This document shows positions 11,213 to 35,361 of a DNA stretch of 56,708 nucleotides, piece after piece. This DNA comes from Acanthaster planci (Eukaryota; Echinodermata; Asteroidea; Valvatida; Acanthasteridae). Below the pieces are notes generated by a model. The model worked only from the letters and a program-made list of their open reading frames with translations, ran no database searches and was not told the origin of the DNA. The translations under genes and the position numbers were made by a program. The stretch is taken from the NCBI RefSeq assembly GCF_001949145.1, contig NW_019091380.1, positions 2,273,331 to 2,330,038 on the forward strand, read 5' to 3'. Each line of letters begins with the position of its first letter. Position 1 is the first letter of the stretch.

Positions 11213-11306
11213 CAAATACTGCATGGGTGATTTTACACAACGGTCGACCTTTTTCCTTCCCACAATGTCTTTCTACCACTGTGCAAAATCACCCATGCAG
11301 TATTTG
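11213..11306. repeat. Hairpin with perfect 22-bp arms
   Basis: The 22 bases at 11213-11234 (core ATACTGCATGGGTGATTTT) are the exact reverse complement of 11285-11306, with a 50-base loop. Similarity does not extend far beyond the arms. It could be a MITE core or a transcribed hairpin. Confidence 0.75.
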
Positions 11307-12717
11307 CGGTAAGACAAGGCTGTTGACTTTACAAAAAAATAATAGTGACAGCAATTAAACATCACATGACCACTGACACAAGGTCACCCTGAGGCCTGAC
11401 GTCAAAATTCTTACCGCTTTTTTGATATTGAGGTATGGCCTCGCTCAGCAAGACAGGACATGCAGGAGTTCTTGTGCATAAAGTTTAGCGACGAAAATTA
11501 AAGGATTCCGTGCCTGTCCCGGGAAATGGAATTTGGAAACTAAGCTCAACGCCACGTTGACGCGCCCCGCGTGTGGAACTAGCAGTGCAGTGAGGTTTTG
11601 TCCTGTAAATATAATGTAGAGGGCGGTATCACGTCTCAGTCGATCGATCACGCGTTTGCAGGCCGGGTGCCCACATGTCTCACGCGTGTGGTACGGTCGA
11701 CAAGTTGCACGTGTGTTGTGTGTTCATCTTCAGTTCACATGCGATTCGTCAGTCAAGGTAAACCAAACTTTTGACCGATCCACCGCAGGATTTCGGGTAA
11801 TCAAATACATACTGTCATTTTTTTCTTTTACAAAACCAACCAACGTACATGTACAGCAAACAACCATTCGTTGCCTGTTGCGTGACTGATGACCTAGCCC
11901 AGGTTGGACCATGCATGGAGTCTACCTCCGGCCTCCATGGTTGGACGTTGACTTCATTTCATAACATACTACGGTCAGGGAGTCCACCCATGGAGGAAGG
12001 AACACATGGAGGAAGGAACACACGCCTAGTCCTGTACATAGTTCAAGAAATTTGCTTATTTTTGGAGTCACCATAATCATGGGAATCCATTTTCATTGTT
12101 TTAATTTAGCGGTTTAGGCCTAACGTGCCTAAATACTTTTTTACCATTATTTTAACATTATGGTTGTAATGTAGTCCTAAATCTACTATCTGGCATGATC
12201 TGAACCAGGCCTACATGTATGGAAGCCGGAATTGTTTTTCTTTTCAAATTCAGATTCCTAACATGCATATGAGTGACATTTGTTGCAATTCGGAGGAATT
12301 TCATCAATGTTTTTAGAGGTTTCTCTTTTGCATAAACATGATAATGATCACCACTTTTGCCCATCATTGTCACATGGACATGATTGTCAGCAAGTTTGAG
12401 TTACCCCCAGAATTTGTGGGAGTGCAGCGGACGTTGAACCCCACAGTTGTTGGGATAAGGTTGAGTCATAACTTTATCCACCTTCGTCACTCAGAGAAAC
12501 TCAAATATTTGTGTTGGGTGCCTTCAGTCTCTGCACAATAAATGGTCCATCTGATGGCGTGATCTATTCATACAGTACATTTAATTTTGCCATCTATCGA
12601 TTACAGTTTCCATTCTAATTCAAGGTTGTGGAAGATTATGTTGAAATCGAAAACTAAAGTTTGAGATTTCGTGAAGGATCAACTGTTAGCACGGCACAAC
12701 CGATCAATTGCAGAGGT

Positions 12718-12925
12718 GGCTGCAAGTCACTTGTTGCAAGTCCAAGTCAAGTCACAAGTCATTAGGTCCAGTCACAAGTCAAGTCATAAGTCATTTGGTC
12801 ACAGGGCAAGTCAAGTCCCAAGTCTCTTTGTCCAAGTACAAGTCAAGCCGCACATTAATTTGCCCAGCTGTAATAGGCAAAAAGAGCCAGGCGTCAACTT
12901 ACCAAGTTACAAGTTATGAGTTTCA
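12718..12925. repeat. AAGTC-rich minisatellite, block 1
   Basis: Many imperfect copies of CAAGTCAAGTCACAAGTC with spacers such as ATTAGGTC and ATTTGGTC. Open frames across it (K-S-S-H-K-S, S-Q-V-I-S-H) are repeat translations. A second block lies about 500 bp downstream. Confidence 0.85.
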
Positions 12926-13429
12926 GACAGCTGAACACGTTTTGTCCAATTATTTTGACAGTGCCTCTATAACTCCCCCTTTTCACTTGTGTTGTAATTA
13001 CTATTCTTGCAGTTTATCACATATCTGTCGCATATTGGACCTCTCTTTAATTTGTGATCCACCATCCCCAAACCAGGCTGAAGTCGGTATTTGTGATGTT
13101 GGACAATTCCTCTCCTTCAGCTGTTACACTTTAAAGTGATCCATGTTAAATCGAAATTCTGGTTTTGGGATGGTGCATCACATTTAATAAATGTACTTGG
13201 CATTTGTGGAAATAAGCATTGAGATGAAATGATGACATATTGAGGGCGCTATTATCCTAGTCATGCATCAGCACAACGTCAACGTAGCAGCATGATATGC
13301 ATGCTGCCCTGATCTGCAGTTGCAGCTAGGTGAAGTAGAAGCTGGTGTGCGAGCCGAAGCCCCATTTTAATGCACGCTAGGCGTAGACTGAATAGGGGGC
13401 TGGTTGAGTAGCATCTGACTTGGGTTGGT

Positions 13430-13510
13430 AACAAGTCATTTCTTGCAAAACAAGTCAAGTCACAAGTCAAAGCTGGTAATTACAAGTCAAGTCACAAGTC
13501 ACAAAAAAAG
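13430..13510. repeat. AAGTC-rich minisatellite, block 2
   Basis: The same CAAGTCAAGTCACAAGTC unit as block 1, about three copies, followed by CACAAAAAAAGCG. The ~500 bp between the blocks is not AAGTC-rich, so block 1 and block 2 may be one array split by an insertion. Confidence 0.8.
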
Positions 13511-13655
13511 CGAATTGAGTCCACGTCTCATGACTCGAATCAGCAACTCTGATCAATTGTGCAGATTGACTCATCGCTCATGCTCACTGCATGTTGCTGA
13601 TTCTTTATAACATTTACTTTAATGTTTTGGAATTATTTGGTAGTTTTTCAAACAG

Positions 13656-13795
13656 ATATCAGAGCCAGTATGTCATCATCTACTGATCAGCCCGGCAGCC
13701 TTGCTTCATTATTAGGAACAGAGAGTTCAGCAGCCCTCAGCACACAGTCAAGAATTCCAGTCACGCTTGACTGGACGGAGAAACCCAAAACGAAG
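13656..13795 (+). CDS. NOL11: NOL11 exon a (first recognised exon)
   Basis: It follows AAACAG and ends ACGAAG|GTTTGC. The frame gives S-S-S-T-D-Q-P-G-S-L-A-S-L-L-G-T, matching the S-S-L-A-x-x-L-G block at the end of the propeller region of vertebrate NOL11. The acceptor is uncertain; alternative AGs lie at 13662 and 13668. Confidence 0.7.
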
Positions 13796-16700
13796 GTTTG
13801 CCTCGCCTGCTTACACTTTGGGGCATCTGATATAGTCAGACATGTTGCATGCGACAACTGTATCTTCTAATGACAGCGGCACCAAGAATGTACATGTACC
13901 TGAACATAGAATTCATAATTCTTGTATGTAGTCCTAGTTTGTCTGAACTTTGACCCCAGCTATACATTATTTGGCTATACAGTTGTACTGTTATTTGAAG
14001 TTTACTCAAACTGGCCGCTGTAAATTTGCATGGGCCTTAATATACATATGACTTATGTACATTCTAAAAAGAATTCGGTATTGGGATTTTTCCTCGGTGT
14101 GGCAGTTTGGAAGATTTTGGACATAGAGTGCTTGCAGAAATGGCATGTAAGTTTGGTATTGACTAACAGTGGTATTCCTCATCTGTGAAATTGGTGAATT
14201 TTTCTGCCTTCTATTCCAGTTGCTTTATCATAATGAAATTTCCTGATACTTGCTCCCTAGTTAATAAAAAATTGCATTTTCCTGGTTCTGCTTGTAAAAA
14301 TAATTACACAGCCAACAAGGGTGTCATTTTTGAGCATGTTATCATGTGTACATGTACTTAGCAATATTTGGTCAGTGGTCATTAACATTTACTGTAGATT
14401 TGGCTCAGAGTTTTATTCAGTTGGCTGTTTTGTTTCTTGACAGGATGGGTCAACAACGCCTCACAAAGATGAAGTGGAAAGTATCGTAGAAGAAATGCTA
14501 GATCCCACTAAGGTATAAATTGTCACATTATCAGGGGTGAGATTTCTCAGCTTTTTAGCTGATTCCAGCTTTTTTGGCTTTGGATTTCAGCTTTTTTTCC
14601 CTCACTGGCTGTGTACAAAAGTATTGTCACAATTCAGCTTCTTTAAGCCTTTATGCTCAATCTCACCCCAGCATTATACGCATGCATGTACATGTACCAA
14701 TATACAAGTCCTTTAATTTGCAGAAACAGCATATTGCTTTTGCGTGAGTATAGTGTCACCTGAGTTATGTACAATTATTTTTTTGCTTCAGGTTAAAACT
14801 CTTTTACACTTCAGCAGAGTCTGCAAAGCCTTCTTGGAGAAATCCCAAACCGATCTAGACTTGCCCTCAAGGACATTATTGGCAAGCCTGATTCTTAACA
14901 ACATCACTGATCGAAACAAGGATGAGACAAAGAAGCACTTCTGGCCCAAGAAATCATTACTGAGGATTATTGAAGAGTGTAATGTGGCTGCGAGGTAGGC
15001 GCAAAAGGTTGATCGAAAAACAAACGCAGACTCGTAGGTTGTCGGGCCTTGGGGAGAATTGACCTGTTGGATCTTGTTACACTGGGCGGGCAAGCCACTT
15101 TGACGTGATGCAGCCTGATGTGTCTGGCAGGGTTTCTAGCCAAGGTATCCTGAAGGTTTAGGGTGTTGGCAGGCTCCGGCTTAAAGTAGTTATTAGCGGT
15201 TGGGCTGAGCATTTCTTCAAATCTGGTGGATTTTGAAGGAACTAGTACTGGAATGACTTAAATGGTCTATCATATGCACACGCTTGAAGAAACTGGTTGT
15301 GTTTTATGCAAATTGCTGTTTGCTTGATAGAAATTTGCCGTTCTAACTTCTGACAGTTTCCACCAAAGATACAGACCAGAATATGGTCAGTACAGCATTG
15401 CCATGAAATTAGGACCAGGTGTGAAAGAATCCGGGCTCGAGATTTTTGAATGGCACCAGTTAAATTACATGTGTAAAATGACACTTTGATGTATTCTTTT
15501 TGTTTAGCTCATGTCCGTCATTTTTACTGTCGGCCATCGAGATGAGAGACCTAGAGGTTGTCAAGTCCTGTGTTGAGCACATGCAGGATATCCCAGATAA
15601 TATCTTGACAAAAGTGTTACAGTTCTTCATCAGGTACTGTATGGATTCCCTTATCATAAATACTAACCATCCCTGATCTTTTAACATTCAGCACCTACTG
15701 TTGCATTGCTTCGGTCTTCCTCAAAAAGCTTAAAAAATATTTACTAGACAATGGATATTTGCAGGTCACATTAAAACTATTGTGCATTAGAGAATTTATG
15801 GGAAACAGCAAATGCTTAAAAAGACAAAAGAAGTTCGTAAAGATGACCATTTGGTTTGATCAAGTGTAGTATCGAATGATGGTTTCAGTAATGATTACTA
15901 GTCATAAATAGCACAAGACTTGGATCAAACTGGACTTTGTCATGTGGATATTTCAAGCCCAGAATATAATTATTTTACTGCAACAAAATCCTGTTACATC
16001 TCCTGATTGGAATGCTTTGAAATGATTTTGGTGTCTGAACTTGTTCTGTGAGAGTTCCCGACAGACTCTTGTTTCCTTTTGTAGACATATCCAGGGCACA
16101 TCAAATGGGAGTCAGGAGTCCACAGGTACCAGTTCACCGGAAACTTCTACTGCATGTCCTGTGTCAACAGCATGTGCCCAGTGCCTGTATCCTTTGAAAT
16201 CAAAGTTAAAAAAGATGCAACAGAGGGAGGCCATGCAGTTGATTTACTGACTAATGAAGCTTCAGTCAGGTTTTACTACAGCTGACATAGTCGGCAAGGT
16301 GGGAAGGAGCTCCTCATCTCGCCGCTGTGTTGGCGACTGCAGTGGCTTATCCAGGTCTGGAGTCCCGGGGAGAGGCTATACAGGGATTTTTTTGTGAAGC
16401 AGTTTTTCAGATGTAAACCTCTTACCCCTAACAGGATATTACTGTTCAGTGAACTACAGTTTGTTACTTGTTTGATCCTAAAAGTCATGAGTCATCCAAT
16501 TTTAGTCAATTTTACCACACATTCCGGGGGGGGGAGTTGATTTGAATGGTTTCATTGCAAAGTGAAATATTCACCATTGAAATACTGAGCAGTGTTTCCA
16601 CAGTTGAATATTTAAAATCAAAAGAGGGTACCAGGTCTCCCTAAATGTTTTTTTAACTGTTCTTATGCACTGAGTTGTTTTTTATTAAGTAATACCCCCA

Positions 16701-19446
16701 CAAACTGGCTTGAGGCAACCACGAGATGGTGACGTAAGGGAAGGAACCAAATGACGCTTTCCTCGTATTGGCAATAAGCTCTTCATTTGCTCTGGCAACT
16801 TTGGCAACTGAAATTGATACCATAGCCCTGTGATAAATGCTTGTATTTGGAAGGTCAGATAACAAAATGGCAAACACTAAGGGAATGAAATGTGATTTCT
16901 TTAAACAAGAAGGTCATTGACATGCGACGATGGTTGAAGCATGGTTGCTGTGCAGAATCATAAAACATTACACACTGATCTGTTATGTCCCTTGATGCAT
17001 TGCTTCAGTAATAAAGCCTTGTGCTGCCCCTTCAATGACACGTTCATCGTTGATAGCTTAAGACAGTTCAGCTTTGACGAAGCTCTGGTGAGTCATTTGA
17101 GTTTTGAACCATCTTGGGGTTGTGAGAACCTCTCCTTTTGGGCGGTAGAGTAAACTGGAACCAGCCAGAGGTCAGAGTGAAGGGGAAGAAATATGCATGG
17201 GGACCAGGGAGAATTTCCATCCACTAGCCAAGCTGGTGGTGGGTTACGGGTTGCCGTGTTACTGTTTTCTGTGGAGATCTCTTGATTGCAGGATACCACT
17301 TTCACCCGTTGTGTGCATTCTGGAACGCGAGGGGTTCATGCATTTTGGCCTGGTCAAAGCACCCCACTTGTCGAAGATTCAGATAATTGGTTACATGCAC
17401 ATGCAGCATGGTAGAACCACAGTAAAGGCTTCCGAGTTTGGTTACCAGAGTGAGCCAGTTCACTATTTCAAAATGGCGAGGTCTTTCGACTTTTGAGAGC
17501 ATAGCAGGAGAGCTTGAACAAATTGCAGGTGTGTGAATTGGCGTTAGGTTTCATTGGGTAGGTCAGCTGTGCTGTTCCTGAGTGACTTCCGACTTGCTTC
17601 ATTTTGGGCACGCACAGTTGGAATACCAAATTGGCTCAAATCATTGGTTAGTATTTTTTGTGCTTCACCGGTAGTCAGTTTTTACTTGAAGGATTCTTGT
17701 TTGTTCTTGTTTATACCATGCAAAAGTTGAGACCCAATTACCACCAAATTCCCCCAAAGCCTTCGTTAAATGTTACAAGCTCAATTGAGATGACATTTGA
17801 AATGTCTCTTCGTATCTTAGTTAAACCAGATTTAAAGGCCATTTTCCAAGAACCTACCATGAAAAGCATCACATTCTGTGTGATTTGGGTCAATGATTTC
17901 CAGGTGTTACTAAGATATCTTCATTTTCTTCTGTCAACAATGCCAGCCAGTGTCCAGGACGACTCCACGCCAACTCTTAACATTGTGAGTAAATTGAAGT
18001 TTTGAGGCGATTTTGGACATACGGGATTCTGATACAAGACTTAAGACCATACCATTTTATTCTTGTGCAAGTAACTTGCATGTCCATAGAAAGAGACTTC
18101 ATCATTCAGTGGCTTATACAATACACATTATAGTTAATTTTTGTCATGGCACTTGTTTTTTTGTAGACCTTTCTGTCGTTTATTAATATTAGCTACCATT
18201 TGATATCATCCTTCCCAAATGCTTGATGCTAAGTGTAGATCACATAAAATCTTGTTGGATTTGGCATTACTAGGGTTAAAGGGGGGAAGCATTTTTAATT
18301 TATAATTGATTGTATTATTTGTTTATTATTTGATATCTGCATCGGCCAGTAGAAAAAGAAAGGTCTATTGAATAGCCTGATTCCAAATTGGACAAGAGTC
18401 GGGGTCACTACATCATTGGTTATACATCATACATGCTTGATAAAGCATGGCCAGAGTCCTAATTGGACATTATTCAGGAGATCCTCAACCAGTTTGTGAC
18501 TCTCTGGATTACATGTGGCCTGGTTTCTAATTGGGTGATAGTTTGGATTCCTCCATCACCAATTACATGCATGTGTGGTTGATCACATGGGTGTAAGAAC
18601 TGGAGGGGAGAGCAACGGACTCCAAGATTTTCGTCGTTTCTGCTTCTGACGCGGAGTAGGAAGGATTTTGGGTTCCAACATGGGTATCTACATCCAGTTT
18701 TTGTGCTCTATATTTGGGATGCAATTGGGACATTCTTGGAAAATGTTTTTCGTTCGATTTTGTTCACTTTTTCAAATGGAGGTGAGCCATTTGTAATAAA
18801 TTTTCTATCCATTTTTTCATGTTTTTGTCGTTTGCCAGGGGCAAAACTTTTTTGGTGAGATATGATATTCAAATAGCAATTTCCCAGCTGGCTGTGATAA
18901 GAAGTGGGGTTGGCTGTTTGTATTGTCTCCAGGTCGCTGATTGGATAAGTGCTCTATTAGATGCTCACTTCACCCAGCTTATCCTGTCTCCTGAAGCAAG
19001 AGTGCTGCTCGCTGAACTGGCACAATCTGTGCAAATGCAGGTGAGTTGAATCAAAATTGCCAGAATGAAAACTTACTTTAAGAAGGTAGTTCCTAGAATG
19101 AGGAGCATAAAGAAGGGGTGTGGGTAAGCGAGTATTAAAGGTCCAATGCCAAACTCCTCTGCCGTTGAAATGGGTAGACACTCCCCCTATTCCGTTATCT
19201 GACTCCCCTCTCAAAATTCCCTACGCCTGCGTGGGTAAAATCAACAATTTCATACTTCTGCATGTGACATCTTTTTGTCCTGTCAAACTTTCCCTCTATT
19301 TTCTCTGCTTTCTGTTTTGTTTGTAGGAGTCATTCTACACTGAACTAGAAGCCGTAAAGACCATCCTCCAGAGCTTCAAAGATTCCGTGTTGGTACCCGT
19401 CAAACAGACGAGTGGCAGCTACAGCATTGAAGTCCTGACCATATAG
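13656..19446 (+). CDS. NOL11: Nucleolar protein 11, C-terminal half (partial gene, nine exons)
   Basis: NOL11 is a nucleolar subunit of the t-UTP part of the small-subunit processome. It is needed for rRNA transcription and 18S processing and partners UTP4. Exons: 13656-13795, 14444-14512, 14792-14994, 15508-15633, 16085-16237, 17009-17087, 17904-17984, 18933-19040 and 19327-19446 (stop TAG). Phases agree across all junctions and give about 358 residues. Conserved blocks include a helical stretch with L-L-H-F-S-R-V-C, C-P-S-F-L-L-S-A-I-E, Q-Q-R-E-A-M (aligned residue for residue with vertebrate Q-K-R-A-A-L), L-L-R-Y-L-H-F-L-L, D-W-I-S-A-L-L-D-A-H-F-T and the C-terminal S-Y-S-I-E-V-L. The human protein is about 719 residues; the N-terminal beta-propeller was not found upstream. 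AATAAA signals lie at 20435-20440 and 20700-20705. It is tail-to-tail with ANKRD42. Confidence 0.88.
14444..14512 (+). CDS. NOL11: NOL11 exon b (23 codons)
   Basis: The acceptor is TTGACAG and the donor is AAG|GTATAA. It encodes an acidic D-G-S-T-T-P-H-K-D-E-V-E-S linker in phase 0-0. Similarity is weak, but phase and position fit. Confidence 0.75.
14532..14671. mobile_element. Non-autonomous TIR element, CAGGGGTGAGA family, copy 2
   Basis: It starts CAGGGGTGAGATT and ends AATCTCACCCCAG, with an exact 6-bp duplication CATTAT on both sides (14526-14531 and 14672-14677). The 140-bp interior has repeated CAGCTTTTT words. It sits in a NOL11 intron between exons b and c and should be removed by splicing. 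Confidence 0.75.
14792..14994 (+). CDS. NOL11: NOL11 exon c (67 codons + 2 bases)
   Basis: The acceptor is TTGCTTCAG and the donor is GCGAG|GTAGGC. It starts V-K-T-L-L-H-F-S-R-V-C and ends E-E-C-N-V-A-A, corresponding to the start of the helical C-terminal domain. The exon ends in phase 2. Confidence 0.9.
15508..15633 (+). CDS. NOL11: NOL11 exon d
   Basis: The acceptor is TTGTTTAG and the donor is ATCAG|GTACTG. It encodes C-P-S-F-L-L-S-A-I-E-M-R-D-L and D-I-P-D-N-I-L, aligned with vertebrate C-P-D-L-M-E-I-A-L-K-K-K-D and D-I-P-E-S. Confidence 0.92.
16085..16237 (+). CDS. NOL11: NOL11 exon e
   Basis: The acceptor is TTTTGTAG. A poorly conserved Ser/Thr-rich linker (S-N-G-S-Q-E-S-T-G-T-S-S) runs into Q-Q-R-E-A-M. 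The end is set by phase and by gap-free alignment to vertebrate NOL11, which requires a weak donor, CA|GTTGAT. Reading past it hits a stop 13 bases later. Confidence 0.75.
17009..17087 (+). CDS. NOL11: NOL11 exon f
   Basis: The acceptor is TTGCTTCAG and the donor is CTG|GTGAGT. It encodes N-K-A-L-C-C-P-F-N-D-T-F-I-V and ends F-S-F-D-E-A-L, aligning with vertebrate N-A-I-L-H-S-A-Y-S-E-T-F-L-L. It enters in phase 2 and leaves in phase 0. Confidence 0.88.
17904..17984 (+). CDS. NOL11: NOL11 exon g (27 codons)
   Basis: The acceptor is GATTTCCAG and the donor is ATT|GTGAGT. It encodes V-L-L-R-Y-L-H-F-L-L-S and T-P-T-L-N-I, matching vertebrate F-L-K-Y-L-Y-F-L-Y-L and P-T-L-N-Q-I. Confidence 0.93.
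18933..19040 (+). CDS. NOL11: NOL11 exon h (36 codons)
   Basis: The acceptor is TTGTCTCCAG and the donor is CAG|GTGAGT. It encodes D-W-I-S-A-L-L-D-A-H-F-T and S-P-E-A-R-V-L-L, the best conserved part of the C-terminal domain (vertebrate D-W-I-C-L-L-L-D-A-N-F-T). Confidence 0.95.
19327..19446 (+). CDS. NOL11: NOL11 last exon (39 codons + stop)
   Basis: The acceptor is TTTGTAG. It encodes E-S-F-Y-T-E-L-E-A-V and ends S-G-S-Y-S-I-E-V-L-T-I before TAG, aligned with the vertebrate C-terminus (L-Y-S-I-E-V-L-E-L-F). Confidence 0.95.
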   Translation, partial: ESFYTELEAVKTILQSFKDSVLVPVKQTSGSYSIEVLTI

Positions 19447-20434
19447 GAGAGAACACTTTGCCTAGACCAGAGCTGTTGAAGAACTGCTGCATTGCGACTG
19501 AATGCACCCAGAGAGATCTTCAGCATTGAGTTGTTCAGTCATTCATGTGAACTCAAAGCTGGAACAGTAGGGCGCTGAGTAGTCCATTCGTAAGAACCAA
19601 GATGTTGGTTTGGGGATGCACGCGGTAGCAAAGCGTAAGAACACAGATGCTTGAGGAGAATGGGGATGACTTGTCCCACGGAAATGACACAGTTTGCACG
19701 TTTTTACTGTGTGAGGGCCTAGTTGAGGCTGACTCAAGCCTCTTGCGAATATAAGGAACAACTGACGAGAAATTAGGCCAAATGTCTTGTGCCCGGAATT
19801 TTTCCACTTCAAAATTTTCTTTGAAATGATTAGGAAATACCGGAGTTGCGCAAGCACCAGCCCTTTTGTTATGCAAACAGTCCATGTGATGTCAGGTTTA
19901 CGAAAGCAATTAAACGTCGTGGACAACTGATGGAGTGGAGGTAGACACGATCATCTTGTTGAGCATGGAGATCCATTCTGAAAACATTTGGGGGCGTGTT
20001 CATTAGTGCACTACGTATGGTGGTATTGACCATACCTGTTTACCATCACTGTTGTAGGCTAGGAATGAGTAATATGGACAGCATATTCAGCATTCCACCT
20101 CGAGGGTGGTGTGCGCAGTTTACATACCAAAGATGGCAGACATGGGGAACTAGTCTCGTAAGCAGGTTGAGTCGCCAATTTGTTTCCAATGACGACTGGT
20201 ATACTGTCATTCAGTAGAAGTATTGGACTTACTTTACTGACATTCCTTTTGTGGCTTGTGTATTGCTTGGTTGAACATGCCCAGATCACCTTAACAGGTA
20301 TGGAGGGCCATTTTAACAAACTCCTGCACGGTCAATAATAATAATGACTTACATTTTTCCTCTCAAACAGTTGGACCATTATTCTACAGACTAAAGCGAC
20401 TGGCATTCATTGAATTTGGACAGTATGCTTCAAA

Positions 20435-20440
20435 AATAAA
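20435..20440 (+). terminator. Candidate NOL11 poly(A) signal
   Basis: AATAAA about 990 bp after the NOL11 stop. A second one lies at 20700-20705. Which one is used cannot be told from sequence. Confidence 0.45.
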
Positions 20441-21776
20441 ATGAGAACAACACTTCCACAGAAACCAAAATGTAGTCAAGGGTTTGTTTATTCCCATATT
20501 GCCTGTAAACACTAACTTTGCGAAAGGACGGGACCCTCTATTTCTAAGGATTCTTGAAGTTGAAATCAGCTTACTGCAAAACTATTCCACTTTACATTGG
20601 ACTACCATTTTTAGTTTCAACATATGCCACTGTGCAAAATATCTTCCTATTTCCTATAGACAACTTCCATGAAGAACTTTATTTCAATATCCAGTGTGCA
20701 ATAAATTTATGCCAACTGCAAAGAAAATAATCTGAATGCAGTCTGCCATGTAATCGAGTGTTAATGTCACTAAATGATCACATTGCACTGTCTTGCAGAA
20801 AAACCTGCATTGTCAGCCTTTTGTTTTTCATACAGAGTATGTAGCAAGGAGCAATGTACAATCACGGAAATACATTCAAATGCACATATGAAACAAAAGA
20901 CACAATTACTCATTACTAATAATCTCTTGGCCAATTTACCTGTTAAAAACTTGAATCATGAATTCTTTTCAATCTAATTCACAATTTTATGATTTTTTTT
21001 ACGGTTGATGTTTAAGTGTTGATTAATTACACTGCAGTCAGTAGTCTCTACAGGTCTCTCAAATGCATACAAAGTGGACGCTGATCTAAAAATATTCACT
21101 ATGCATCATAAAATATGTCTCTGCAAATGGAAAATCTTGAATTTACAATAACAATGTCGGCACAATTTTTTAACATTTATTTCTAGGTCAAGAAGCTTTA
21201 GGCCAACGTGTTTACAATGATGGACTGGCCAGAAATGCCAGAGCTTTGAATGTCAAGAAGCAGTACTCTTCATAAGTCGCGTTGTTGCTCATCAAGCCTG
21301 CCATGACAGCGTCTGGACATGTTGAGAAAAATTTTCCTTCCTCAACCCTTCAAAAGAAACAAATTTTAGGGTCAGATAATGGCATTCCCCAGCACAGAGG
21401 GTCAAAAGTTAATACTGAGAAAATATGCAGAACAAATGTTGAAATTTACAACTTTTCATTTCAAATTTCTCAACAGAATTGACGGATACTGTAAGCAGGT
21501 AACTTTTGTGCAAATCTTTGATTTCTTGCTTCCAAAGACACATGATTCAAAATTACCAAATACAGATGGAGACTCACTGTGACTTAAGTTCATTATTCTA
21601 TCAAGCATGGCCAAATAAAAATACCAGGCACATCCTCAAAAAATTTCAAAATGGCATGATGAGTGGATTCCAAGCATCGGTTGATGAACTGTTCATCACA
21701 AGTCCAGTCACTAATCATTTCACGAGACCAATCACTAGCAACAGTGAACAATGGCATAAGAAAGCTTTTCTGACAG

Positions 21777-21782
21777 TTTATT
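21777..21782 (-). terminator. Candidate ANKRD42 poly(A) signal
   Basis: AATAAA on the minus strand, about 175 bases downstream of the TGA. It is the nearest canonical signal. Confidence 0.5.
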
Positions 21783-21956
21783 TGAATAGCTTGTGATTTG
21801 GCCCATGACTGGATGGTTTGGATCAGACATGATTGGGGACTTGGACTCGACTGCAACACTGCTTTGATTTTACGGATGCATATGCTTGATACTGTGTGAA
21901 CACTGCCTCCCATTTACACGCTAGCATTTGACGTTGCATCTTGTTTAACTCTTCGC

Positions 21957-34480
<12,524 letters not shown>

Positions 34481-34884
34481 GACTATTCCAATGTGTACAC
34501 AAAGTGCTTGTCGGGGGCCTTCAGCTAGTGGCTTCTGTATACCATTAATACGTACAATTTCAAGCTACAGCCGTAACCTTCCGACGCGGACTTACTAGGC
34601 CACTGACGGGTCCAGCCACCGTAACCAAGAAGCGCGCGGCGGGCGGCAATAAAAAAAAAATTAAAAAAAATTTTAAAAAATGGAGATGAACCTGAAAATA
34701 AAAGTGTCGTATTTTTTATTGACAGTTTCTGCCTCAAAACCTATTAAACAATCAATTGATAACAGAAGAGTAACCAAGGCGAAAAGGAAACATTGTACCC
34801 TTGAAAAAATTCGGGGAGGGGGATGAAATGCCACCGGATGGGTCCGCACTGGATCTACATGTACCACTACAAGGAAAGGGGGAG

Positions 34885-35361
34885 TAGGGCTGAGTCAATT
34901 TGAATAATTCACATCTGAATATTCAGCCTTCAATTTGAAGGATATCTGAATATTCAGTCGTACCGACCGGGAGATAATTGAGCAAACCATATACAAAATC
35001 AGTTGCAATAACATACACGATTGTACGTTATAATCAATATAATAGCTTCTCACATCTAGGAGTATCTCCAGCCACAATTTAGCAAGTTTTAAGAGATAAA
35101 CAATAGTTCTCGTCCTTTTGAAAATTTCTATTCCTTTTCAATTGTTTAATGAATAATTTACGATTTGAATCGTAAGATTTCTGTCACTTTTCATTTGAAT
35201 CTGCTTGAAACAAGCCTCCGTCACGGTTATAGTGCAATTTTTCTCATTCAAAACAAGAAAATTTTCCCCGGCCTTTTTATGAATTTTGTATTTGAATATT
35301 CAAATTTGAAAAAATAATACTCAAATAATCAATCAATTATTCACTTATTTGGTACAACCCT
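34885..35361. mobile_element. hAT-like non-autonomous element, copy 1
   Basis: It begins TAGGGCTGAGTCAATTTGAA and ends TTTGGTACAACCCT. It is similar over its whole ~477 bp to the copy at 52965-53442, in the same orientation. Flanking 8-mers AGGGGGAG and GGGGGGAT are similar, suggesting an eroded 8-bp duplication. The interior is rich in GAATATTC words and has no transposase. Confidence 0.8.

Larger units (their letters stand above)
10461..13655. other. Stretch where the NOL11 5' exons would be expected; none recognised
   Basis: The next plus-strand gene lacks its N-terminal half, so this interval was searched for splice-bordered frames resembling a NOL11 beta-propeller. None was found. It contains a perfect hairpin (11213-11306), a CpG-richer patch near 11480-11720 that could be promoter-like, and an AAGTC minisatellite. 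Confidence 0.4.

Noticed and set aside
12671-13139. 82- and 143-codon plus-strand ORFs
   Set aside because: Mostly AAGTC minisatellite translation with no domain or splice logic.
21593-21913. 106-codon minus-strand ORF after the ANKRD42 stop
   Set aside because: Lies in the 3' UTR, no acceptor in phase, contains the likely poly(A) signal region; no homology recognised.
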